A stretch of 64,000 nt of DNA. Source: Verticillium longisporum. Its lineage: Eukaryota; Ascomycota; Sordariomycetes; Glomerellales; Plectosphaerellaceae. This document shows, in pieces, positions 55,959 to 64,000 of the stretch. A program made the translations under genes and the position numbers. Under the pieces are notes generated by a model. The model worked only from the letters and a program-made list of their open reading frames with translations, did not search any database and had not been told where the DNA came from. Each line of letters begins with the position of its first letter. The stretch's first letter is position 1. The stretch spans positions 1,116,001 through 1,180,000 of the forward strand of contig JAETXT010000010.1 in NCBI GenBank assembly GCA_019188255.1, given 5' to 3'.

Positions 55959-58103
55959 TCACGTCTGCCATCTGCACCACACCAGCATGTAAAGCGCATA
56001 TTCTGCCTTGATCAAAGTATGTGAGAGCTGAATTCGAACGCCGCTGACTCTCTGACTCCCGCTAGTATCCCGCCCACCACGTGTAGTTGTTGGTGTCCTC
56101 AGGGAGTCCCACACGAGCTGCACGCTCGAATCGGACGGCCTGTCTGGCCAGGCATTCGAAAGACCTTTCCATACCTGAACGTTGCTCCACGAAGCCTGAA
56201 TAACCTCCGCGTCCTCATCTTCATCACGCTCTGCCGACTGCTTGCATCCACCACCAGCCTCCTTGTTCTCCCAGCTTCCCGCGAAGAAGCTGATGCCAGT
56301 ACTGTCGCTACGTGAGGGGTACATGCGTGCCGTCATGGCAAACCGCTCGTTGACCCAGACCTCGAGGAGCGAGCCATCAACAACAACGTGGAAGTTGACG
56401 TCTTCGGTCGTCGTCTTGTTGCTACCACTCTCCCTGATTTCATACGCCTCGAAGTGGCCCACAAACGTCCGGTTCCCGAAGTGTGGCAAAAGACTGCTAT
56501 GGTCGCGGTTGACGCCAATCTGCTTGGTCTCGGGGTCGAGGTAAATGACGGTGTACTCGGCATGATCTGGGCTCTGAGCAACCAGGATACCCGCCGTGCC
56601 ATTGAAGTTGCTGAGCGTCGCCTTGAGCTCGTACGATGATCCGGCATGGGTCACTGCCCGGTGGTGAGTGCTGTGGAGTTCACCGACGTCAAAGTCGTGG
56701 GCCTCGCTGCCGTTTCGCATCAAATCGAGCACGTCGGGAAGAGGTCGGAGGCCGAGGGTCTCCGCCGTGAAGCTGCCATCCTTTTGCTTGACACAGAGGT
56801 TGCCGTCTGGCTGCACATCGCAGTTCAGGACGTTCTTGGTCTCCTTGACGAACAGCTCGGTCGGCAGCGTCATGACGCCGTTGTAGCCCAGCTGCTTCGT
56901 TGTGTTGAAGACGTACGCGTCGTTGACCTCTTCGATTGCCCAACCCCACATGACGCGACGATTCTCCTTGGTGTCGTTCCATGTTGCCTGAGCGTAGGCC
57001 ATACCCCAGTCCAGCGCGCCGCCAGAGTTGGGCGCAAACGCGACTGAACCGTTCTCCCGCGCCGACACCTCGCCGCGGTTCCACAACGCCCACTGCTCGC
57101 GCCAGTGCGTTGTCGTGTTGCCGCCCTCGGCTCCTGCACCAAAGAACCACGCCTTGCCACCCGAAGGCGTATCGAGCTCGAACAGGCTACTGACCTCAAA
57201 GTTGTAGCCGTAGGAGCCCGTGACATCAGGCACACCGAGTGAGCTGTTCGCCGCCGGCTCCCAAAGGGCACCGAGGAACTCCCATGCCTCGAGGTTCGAC
57301 GCTGGCGCCGCGTACAGCGGGATGCGGGGTCCGAGGAATCCCGGGCGCTCGGCACCGGGAAGCGGGAAGGGGACATCGCCACCTTTGAGACCAGAGCCAA
57401 GGACCATGTAATAGTGCGGCTCGTCAACCGAGAGTAGCTCGTCGAGGAGGGTTGACGGGAAGAAGCTGGGATCACGCCAGCCGGTGACGTTCCAGCCATC
57501 CGGCGGGCCATCAAGCACAGTGCCAACCTCCTCCCAGGTGAGGCCACCGTCGGAGGACGTGTAAAGGGCCTGGACCTCTGTGCCGTTGGTGTAGGGAATC
57601 TTCCAGTTGGTCGGGAGGAACTGGATGCCAGTAGCAAAGGTGAGAATAGTTCCGTCCTGCTCACCTTGCAGGTTGACCGGCTGAGAGGTGCCGGTGAACT
57701 GCGACAGAGGGCCAGAGGGGTACTTGCCCGAGGCCAGGCTCACGGCCGAGTCGTTGGCCCAGTCGCGCACATCGGTCCAGTGGAAAAGGTCCTTGGAGAC
57801 GGCGTGGCCCCAGGAGATGTTGCCCCAGTTGACGTGGTTGGGGTGATACTGGTAGTGCAGGTGGTAAGTCTCTGTAGTCGGGTCGTAGAGAGGCCCGCAC
57901 GGATCGTTCATCCATGAGTGAGGTGACATGTAATGCGAACGAGGGCGCCAGCGGGTAAACAGGGAGCTGTTGCCCAGGCCCTCGAGGATGTCGGTCGTCA
58001 GCGTCGGATACTCGGCCGATAGGTCTTGTGCGAAGGCAGGAGTCGCCAAAGCTGCGAGGGATGTGATGGCCGTCACGGCCGAAGTAATCTTAAGGGCCGC
58101 CAT
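55959..58103 (-). CDS. GH32 beta-fructofuranosidase (invertase/inulinase/levanase type)
   Basis: 714 residues as read, single exon. Signal peptide MAALKITSAVTAITSLAALATPAFA. The five-bladed propeller has the nucleophile motif SWMNDPCGPLYD, TGTSQPVN, WRDPSFF (the RDP transition-state stabiliser) and YNFEVSSLFEL with the likely acid/base Glu. The C-terminal beta-sandwich ends around FHVVVDGSLLEVWVNERFAM and SNVQVWKGLS. More than ten N-x-S/T sequons fit a secreted glycoprotein that hydrolyses sucrose or fructans. The last 46 or so residues are probably not real: at 56102-56104 (CCC on the minus strand) a one-base loss appears to shift the frame past a natural stop at 56062-56064. A TATA-like GGTATAAAT lies at 58199-58207. 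Confidence 0.9.
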   Translation of the reverse strand: MAALKITSAVTAITSLAALATPAFAQDLSAEYPTLTTDILEGLGNSSLFTRWRPRSHYMSPHSWMNDPCGPLYDPTTETYHLHYQYHPNHVNWGNISWGHAVSKDLFHWTDVRDWANDSAVSLASGKYPSGPLSQFTGTSQPVNLQGEQDGTILTFATGIQFLPTNWKIPYTNGTEVQALYTSSDGGLTWEEVGTVLDGPPDGWNVTGWRDPSFFPSTLLDELLSVDEPHYYMVLGSGLKGGDVPFPLPGAERPGFLGPRIPLYAAPASNLEAWEFLGALWEPAANSSLGVPDVTGSYGYNFEVSSLFELDTPSGGKAWFFGAGAEGGNTTTHWREQWALWNRGEVSARENGSVAFAPNSGGALDWGMAYAQATWNDTKENRRVMWGWAIEEVNDAYVFNTTKQLGYNGVMTLPTELFVKETKNVLNCDVQPDGNLCVKQKDGSFTAETLGLRPLPDVLDLMRNGSEAHDFDVGELHSTHHRAVTHAGSSYELKATLSNFNGTAGILVAQSPDHAEYTVIYLDPETKQIGVNRDHSSLLPHFGNRTFVGHFEAYEIRESGSNKTTTEDVNFHVVVDGSLLEVWVNERFAMTARMYPSRSDSTGISFFAGSWENKEAGGGCKQSAERDEDEDAEVIQASWSNVQVWKGLSNAWPDRPSDSSVQLVWDSLRTPTTTRGGRDTSGSQRVSGVRIQLSHTLIKAEYALYMLVWCRWQT

Positions 58104-58198
58104 GACGAAGATAGGATGCCGACTGCTAGTGTTACAGACGATGGTAGTTCAGGACTCAGACCAACACCCTGTCCACTGAGGCCATCGTGATCTCTGCC

Positions 58199-58207
58199 AT
58201 TTATACC
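58199..58207 (-). promoter_or_regulatory. TATA box of GH32 gene
   Basis: GGTATAAAT on the minus strand, 96-104 bp before the ATG at 58103. Confidence 0.5.
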
Positions 58208-59200
58208 TTGTTTTCCCCCGAGTCCCCCAGCGATCCCGAAATCAAGTTGGAAGAAAAGTCTCCATGGTCATGCCGATCGCTGCCTTTCAATGGAGACGTC
58301 AACCAGGACACCATCCAACAGCAGGCCTCGCAGCCAAGGGCACACCGGGCCCAGCGGGGAAAGCCTAATTAACGCACGCGGGGCATGCGCCAGCCTGCCG
58401 GGCCATGCCATGTCACCCCGTCATGACGTCCATTCGGGAATGCTGGAAGGGGGGAGGGGGGCGAAGAGTGAAAATCCCGGGCACACCGGGGCGATCGGGG
58501 CTTGCGCTCAATTGACTTCATCGGGTGGCGCTTGTGGGGGGTGCAAGACTACTGCAAGACCGGCAGAGGCAGATGCGGAGAAGCTCTCTTGGTCGCGCAA
58601 ACCCTCGCCTCAACCGGGCGTCGAGACGGGTCAGTCTGTCTGCCGGGTGGGGCTAAAGGGGGGAGCTAAAGACGGGTACAGCTCATGACGAGGGCTTGCG
58701 GGGGAGGAAAGACAGAAAAGACGGACGGGCGTGTAGAAGAAAGATGGAAGCACCGAATATTTTGACGAGCATCCACTGCATTCTGGGGCCATGGGCCTGC
58801 GCCCTGGGGCTTCTTCAGGCCTCTTGCAGGTTTGTGGGATCATCAGAGGTTGGCGACCGGCTTGGCTCGACGGGGATCGCTCCGTGCTGGCCTCTTCAGC
58901 ACTCAGCACAGCTTTTTTGTTTTTTACAGGCTTCGGTGGATGCCCTCACTGCACGACTTGGCTGGACGATAATTAGTGTCTGAGTCATTGTGTTGCATTG
59001 ACGGCAAGTTTGATGGATCAGGTTTGACGAAGCAAGGTGCTGGGCTGACATTCTTCATCGCGATTAGACGTCTTGAGCAAACAGAGTTCAAGTTGCGGTC
59101 GGCTTAGCAGTCCAACGTCAATGAACAACACTGAGGACTCCTTGGTACAACATCGCGAATGGTTTGTCGTTAAATTGGCGACAGTCGACTTGCTGGGTCG
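58208..59200. other. Intergenic
   Basis: GH32 promoter and 5' side of the pseudogene. No gene seen. Confidence 0.5.
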
Positions 59201-59224
59201 GACCACAACCGCAATGATTCTGCA

Positions 59225-61170
59225 ATCCCTCCCAAAATACAGAACCCACCGCCACTCTGGAGAACGACGGCGACCCAGACTTGCCCACCATCGATCCGGC
59301 CATCTGGTCTGCTATGGAGACCAAGTACCCATTGCCGACGAAACCCGCTGATCCTACACCCCCCGCCGACACGCCGACACAGCCAGCCACCCAATTGATG
59401 AGCCAGCCTGCGTGGACGCCAATGACGCCGTCAAAGAAGACCTGTCTCGCTGGACAACTCGAGGCACCGCCATTTTGCTGGGTGGCAGCGCGACCAGCGT
59501 CAACGAGCTACTGTACAAGCTTCGCCAAACAGTTTGCGACGGTACATGCAAGGCTCCGGACGGTGTCGACAGTAAGTATGTGGCAGTCTATAAGAACAAC
59601 GGCGCATGCGAGGTGTCCATCGCTGTGTCGTCCGAGGTCGTGGTGTACGTCAACAGTGACATGTGGCCAGAGAATAACAACAATTTCAACACAATCTGGC
59701 AGCAATGCTGGGATAGCATTGAGAACATCATCGACAAGTGCGTTGACAATCAGGAGAAGTCGGGCTGGTGGAATGGCAACCACGTGTACCAGTTCTACAA
59801 AGCCGGCGTTCGGCAGCTCAACGACCTGACGCGCACCACACGAAGAACAACATCAAAATCGATTCGTACCTGATGCCGCCCACAGACGGGTTGTCTTGCG
59901 GGAAATACTGCCATGGATTCATCCCAAACCCGCAATGGTGCCAGGACAACTGTGGCGCCAGGCGCTTTGCTCGGGGTCGTCGCTGGGCTTCGAGCTCAAA
60001 TAATCCTGGTTCGGCGCCGGTGCTGTTTGCGCGGGCTACAAAGACAGTGAACACTATCGGAGGCTGCAACCTTAAATATGTCATACCGGACTACCCTAGC
60101 TCTGGAACGGCGGGGTATAATGCGGCAGTCCAAAAGTTTTATGACAGAGACGATACCGATAACGGGAACGGTAACAACTGCGATAATCCAGTGTTGACTG
60201 GACCCGTCGGTAAAGTCAATGGCCACAGCTATGACAGTAGGTTTTGCACACTACATGATTGGAACGCGACGTCATGCTAACGTGGACCCAGCTGAGCACG
60301 TATACGAGAAACACAACATCAAGCGCTTCCTATATTTCCTCGTTGGCGGACAGCAAGCCTTCGACGACAGTGTTGACCCAAATGGTGCCGACCCCGTTGC
60401 TACTTGCCCCGATGTCGAGTCCGTCTTCAACCAGCCGAACCCCCAAGGAAGGGACTTTAAGGACGAAACGGCCGCGCAATAGCTGGGGCGGGCTGTGTCG
60501 TGCAGTGGGACGCAGTGTCCTAACGACAACCGAGCTTCGGAACTGTTCCTGCTTCGTAAGGAGGTCAACGGCATCAAGAACCGGATCTTCATGGGCCACT
60601 ATACCGGTGTCGGGCGAGATCCCAATGATAACAAGCTGCCCAGCTGCAATCCTGCCCGCAAGACCTACGTGGAAATGCAGCAGCAGATGATCAATGCGGC
60701 CATGGTCTTCCAGTACATGAACAAGCAGGAAACATTCGACGCATTTAATGCCGTCCACCTGCGGATTCGCAAAATTCTGTAAGCCTTGCGCTACCAACAT
60801 TGCCAACAATTAGACACATGTTAACTAACACGCTTTCCTCTTTAGCACCAACCTCGACGCGGACGCGCTCGGAGCCAACACGCCGCCTCAAAACTTGGCC
60901 CCTTACATCAGAGAAGGGGTAGCACCTACGTGACTTGCGGCCTATGACGAGTTTGTGAACCGCTTCCTCGTTGATACGGAGCGTAAGATGGGGCTCTGGC
61001 AGCGCGAATGCCGGGACGCGTATGACACTGCAGTACTCGCATCAAAGCTGAAACGGGAAGATAAGGACGCAGTCAGGGACAAGGTTAGGAACTACGCGAC
61101 TGAAAATGGCGTTTATGCAGATGCTGCTTTGACGTTGTCGGGTCTTTGGGATCCTGTAAAGGGGAATTAG
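59225..61170 (+). pseudogene. Decayed secreted-protein gene, killer-toxin/class V chitinase C-terminal-like
   Basis: Coding-quality sequence runs through several frames: ATLENDGDPDLPTIDPAIWS, VKEDLSRWTTRGTAILLGGS, SDMWPENNNNFNTIWQQCWD, GWWNGNHVYQFYKAGVRQL, CGKYCHGFIPNPQWCQDNCG, VYEKHNIKRFLYFLVGGQQ, RKTYVEMQQQMINAAMVFQ and LGANTPPQNLAPYIREG. It is broken by frame changes near 59394, 59826 and 60280, by in-frame TAG at 60480-60482, and by in-frame TGA at about 60932 after an intron (60779-60845). Cysteine spacing and the EHVYEKHNIKRFL segment remind me of the non-catalytic C-terminal region of fungal killer-toxin-like/class V chitinase proteins, but this family call is tentative. No GH18 catalytic motif and no start or signal peptide are visible upstream, so it is also 5'-truncated. 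It is non-functional as it stands. Confidence 0.5.
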
Positions 61171-61550
61171 GAGGGCACGAGGGTTGCTTGGTCTGGGTTA
61201 GAATGTATTTCATACCAGTAATGCACAGCCTCGCGGGTCTATATGATTATAACAATGATTCTAAGTCTTCTGAATGTCTCTCACGCGTCCTGACTTTGCC
61301 GTCTGATTTGATTGAACCTGATAACGAATTATAAGGTATACAATAAATAGTTCCACCAAAGACAGGCCAAGATACTAGGAGTAGGCGGCTACGAGAAACG
61401 TATATATATAGGCTGCGGGGGCCCTCCAAGCTGCGGAGCGCCAGAATTAAGATGTGTTCCGACCCCATACCTACCTTCTATCTACCTGCGGACCACGTGT
61501 GGAAGACCTCTTCACTCTGCTCTGAACAACGCTTTGACATAGTCGCACCC
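61171..61550. other. Intergenic
   Basis: Downstream flank of the pseudogene. No gene seen. Confidence 0.4.
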
Positions 61551-61780
61551 CTAAAATTCAAGATCTATAAGTAGGGGTCTTCGTAAGCTTAGAAAGCTCT
61601 AGGCCGACTAGGTACTTACGTTTTAGTATGCGAAGGCTGATGCGCATCTAGATGCACCTTAATCAATAGCGATATCATATTGCACAATAATATTCCAAGT
61701 AGATATAACTATACCTACTAGAGAACTCAGGATCCCGTCCTCTCTCCTCTAGATGAGCTAGTAAGGGTCGAATTGCGTGG
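61550..61780. repeat. Weak AT-rich, RIP-like patch
   Basis: About 230 bp rich in CTAG, TAAG and TATA words, with fewer CpA/TpG than its flanks. Milder than the two main islands. Confidence 0.4.
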
Positions 61781-62760
61781 GTGACCACCATCGAATACCT
61801 GGTGTGGTATGTTTTGTCTTTGAGGGCCGCGGTTTCGTGTCTAGTGGTTGGGCACGCATACCAGGCGACGAGGCCTGAAGGCAAAAGTCAGGAAGCATCA
61901 AACTTTAAAGAAGGAATGACACAATACTTGAGAGGTCCTGTCCTGTCATTCTTTGTTTGCCGTCAAAGATACAAAACCAACAGCCATGCGAACTCAGTCA
62001 TCAATCAATGCGGACATTTGCCGAAATAGGCCTTGGTGCACGTCACGAACCCGGCCTGAACTGATAGTCAGTCTTGAAATATAAGCTGACTTCTTATGAC
62101 CTGAACTGGCACTTGGTTCATAGTTGACGATGAATCGTTCGTCAGGCGATGCTAGTGCTGTCGTGATCCTCATTCGACTGGGCAGCTTTCCTAGAAGCTG
62201 CTAAGTATGCCATCAGCGAATCAAACATGAGATACGCATGGAACGTTCCAGCTGATACACAGAATATTGTACCACTGCATCATTATATTGTACGGAAAGC
62301 CGTAGGAATCTTGAGAGACCGTACGCGTTGGCATTGCCTCCAGATGTACATGTACGCTGAAGGCCGGACACCAGACATACAAGAGAAACATCAGGTTGGC
62401 CTTGGACTTTCCAATATCACATTTGGCATAGAGAGTTATGTCGGTCGGTAAAATGTGCCTTCCGCCATGGTTCACGGAACTCGGCAATGCGTGCCATCTG
62501 TAGATTACGAGGTGTGTCAAACGTGGGCTCACAAGAGATGCAGCAGCCGGATCAGCCAGCCCCGCCCCAGCCCCTCCCTAATTCACAAGGTTTACTGACG
62601 GGTGTTTAGCAGCCCGGATGGACGCGTTTACAGCCAAAATGGCTGTTATTCGGGCTCAAAAGAGCCAGGATACATGTAGAGCTTCCTGGGTGGTGGCAGT
62701 GTTGTGTACAGATACTTCGTGAGTGCTCCGGATCCGTCACCATTTTCCTTGTTAGAAGAA
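61781..62760. other. Intergenic
   Basis: No gene seen. Confidence 0.45.
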
Positions 62761-62803
62761 ACGTGCTCACATCAGCAAGCCCGCCGGCCACTACCGTGAT
62801 GCC

Positions 62804-63064
62804 ATGGCTGAGTCTAGAATAATTGCTGTTGCCATTGAGCATCATTTGAAGAGCCTGGATGATGGCAAGCTATGCCGCACAAAGTGCATGGATCTCACGG
62901 AAAGCGGCGCAGGGAATGAATATCTTTGTCTCGGCCGCGCGGAACGGTTCGAGGGCAATATGTACTGTGGTCCCGAGCTTCTGTTCATCAGTTGCAGGTT
63001 CTTCAACAAGAAGACGGAACTGCAGAATGTAAGCAGTCAGGCGCAAGCGTATGTGAAGCATTGA
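62804..63064 (+). CDS. Possible exon of small Cys-containing protein
   Basis: 86 codons, MAESRIIAVAIEHHLKSLDD, then LCRTKCMDL, EYLCLGRAERF, NMYCGPELLFISC. The frame is open upstream to a CAG acceptor-like site at about 62779, and an apparent GTAAGC donor after ELQN suggests that the gene could continue by splicing. There is no signal peptide in this part and no family I recognise. The opposite strand is also open. Weak call. Confidence 0.25.
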   Translation: MAESRIIAVAIEHHLKSLDDGKLCRTKCMDLTESGAGNEYLCLGRAERFEGNMYCGPELLFISCRFFNKKTELQNVSSQAQAYVKH

Positions 63065-63395
63065 GGTCAAAGATCAAGGTGATTGGGCAGTTGCGAGTAC
63101 CATCTTGGTGCTGTGGGAGGTTAATCTAGTGGGCTGGTCCCTGAAGCCAGCAGCCCCGCACTAACCTCTTTGGGAACTTCCCCTCCTCGCAAATGTGATC
63201 CAATTTGGGAGGAATCGGTGAGGGCTTCATCTTTTCCTCGGTTTCCCTGTTCTCTCTCGATCAGCCTAGATTGTGACGAAATCACCGGATGAACGTCAAT
63301 ATTGTGTCACCTTAGTATCCGAGACGAAACGGCAATACATACGACCCTTTCGCCGACCAGATCTTTCCCACGCCCACCCCATCCACACATCCATC

Positions 63396-64000
63396 ATGGC
63401 CGAGAACCAAGTCTACCGGGCCAGCACCACGGCTCCCGTCAACATTGCGGTCGTCAAGTATGCTGCCCGCCTGTCGAAATTCTTTCCTCCAAGACCATGC
63501 TAACAGGTCAGATACTGGGGCAAGCGCGATGCCAAGCCCAACCTCCCGACCAACAGCTCCCTTTCTGTGACCCTCGCCCAGTCTGACCTCCGAACCCTGA
63601 CGACGGCCTCGACATCCGCCTCATCCCCGAGGGCGACAGCCTGATCCTCAATGGCGAGCCATCCGATATCACGGGCGCCCCCACCCAAGCCTGCTTCCGC
63701 GAGCTGCGCGCCCGCCGCGCTGCCCTCGAGGCCAGCGACAGCTCCCTGCCCAAGCTCGCCGCCCTGCCCCTTCGCGTCGTCTCCGAGAACAACTTCCCCA
63801 CAGCCGCGGGCCTCGCCTCTTCCGCTGCTGGCTTTGCCGCCCTCGTCCGCGCCATTGCCGACCTCTACCAGCTCCCCGATACCCCGGACCAGCTCTCGCT
63901 CGTCGCCCGCCAGGGCTCCGGCTCGGCCTGTCGCAGTCTCTTCGGCGGCTACGTCGCCTGGCGCATGGGTTCCGCCGCCGACGGCTCCGACTCCAAGGCA
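63396..64000 (+). CDS. MVD1: Mevalonate diphosphate decarboxylase, 5' part (window ends inside)
   Basis: Exon 1 is 63396-63457; a 54-nt intron (GTATGC donor, CTAAC branch, GTCAG acceptor) leads to exon 2 at 63512, which runs off the window. The protein begins MAENQVYRASTTAPVNIAVV, then KYWGKRDAKPNLPTNSSLSV, with the GHMP-kinase ATP loop NNFPTAAGLASSAAGFAALV and RQGSGSACRSLFGGYVAW. The enzyme makes isopentenyl diphosphate from mevalonate 5-diphosphate with ATP, in the cytosol, for sterols and other isoprenoids (yeast ERG19). Near 63600-63612 the frame changes between SDLRTLTTAS and the later IRLIPEGDSLILNGEP, as if one base is missing. In a normally essential gene this argues for a sequence error. 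Confidence 0.9.

Overview
The window is nuclear DNA of a filamentous ascomycete, most likely a Sordariomycete. Coding exons favour C at third positions. Introns are short (about 40-170 nt), mostly GT-AG, with CTAAC/CTGAC-like branch sites. There are two TA-saturated, CpA/TpG-poor islands of the kind left by repeat-induced point mutation (RIP), and fungus-only families are present (FunK1 kinase, DUF3292, DUF4246, fungal trehalose phosphorylase). No rRNA, tRNA, CRISPR or intact transposon was recognised.

Layout. 1-11.2 kb holds no gene I can support and ends in a RIP island (10.45-10.93 kb). 11.2-13.9 kb: a LovD/class C beta-lactamase-like serine hydrolase, convergent and overlapping with a SET-domain lysine methyltransferase. 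16.5 kb: a small secreted six-cysteine protein. 19.5-23.2 kb: trehalose phosphorylase and a TMEM205-like membrane protein. 23.3-27.1 kb (minus): a DUF4246 putative 2OG-Fe(II) oxygenase and a five-exon short-chain dehydrogenase. 27.8-30.6 kb: a tiny Cys-rich intracellular protein and a secreted EGF plus five-bladed-propeller (GH43-like) protein. 30.9-35.5 kb (minus): a Gfd2/YDR514C-like nuclease-fold protein, a zinc-finger protein and an 861-residue FunK1 kinase, backed by the second RIP island (35.6-36.27 kb). 37-39 kb: a gene split by an in-frame UAG and an MDR oxidoreductase. 41.4-58.1 kb is a run of minus-strand genes: a 7TM protein with a 23-nt microexon, a siderophore hydroxyornithine acyltransferase, the mitochondrial calcium uniporter MCU, a GH11 xylanase, a DUF3292 membrane protein and a GH32 fructan hydrolase/invertase. 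59.3-61.2 kb is a decayed secreted-protein pseudogene. The window ends inside mevalonate diphosphate decarboxylase (MVD1/ERG19).

Themes. Carbohydrate use and storage (GH11, GH32, GH43-like, trehalose phosphorylase), iron (siderophore acyltransferase), calcium (MCU) and isoprenoids (MVD) sit as independent genes; I see no biosynthetic cluster. A striking technical feature is that several otherwise good genes, including the normally essential MVD, lose frame by what looks like one missing base, often in a homopolymer. This points to uncorrected assembly deletions more than to real gene death. The 59-61 kb gene also carries two in-frame stops compatible with RIP transitions and looks genuinely dead. 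All exon boundaries were worked out by eye from splice signals and frame; no search was run.
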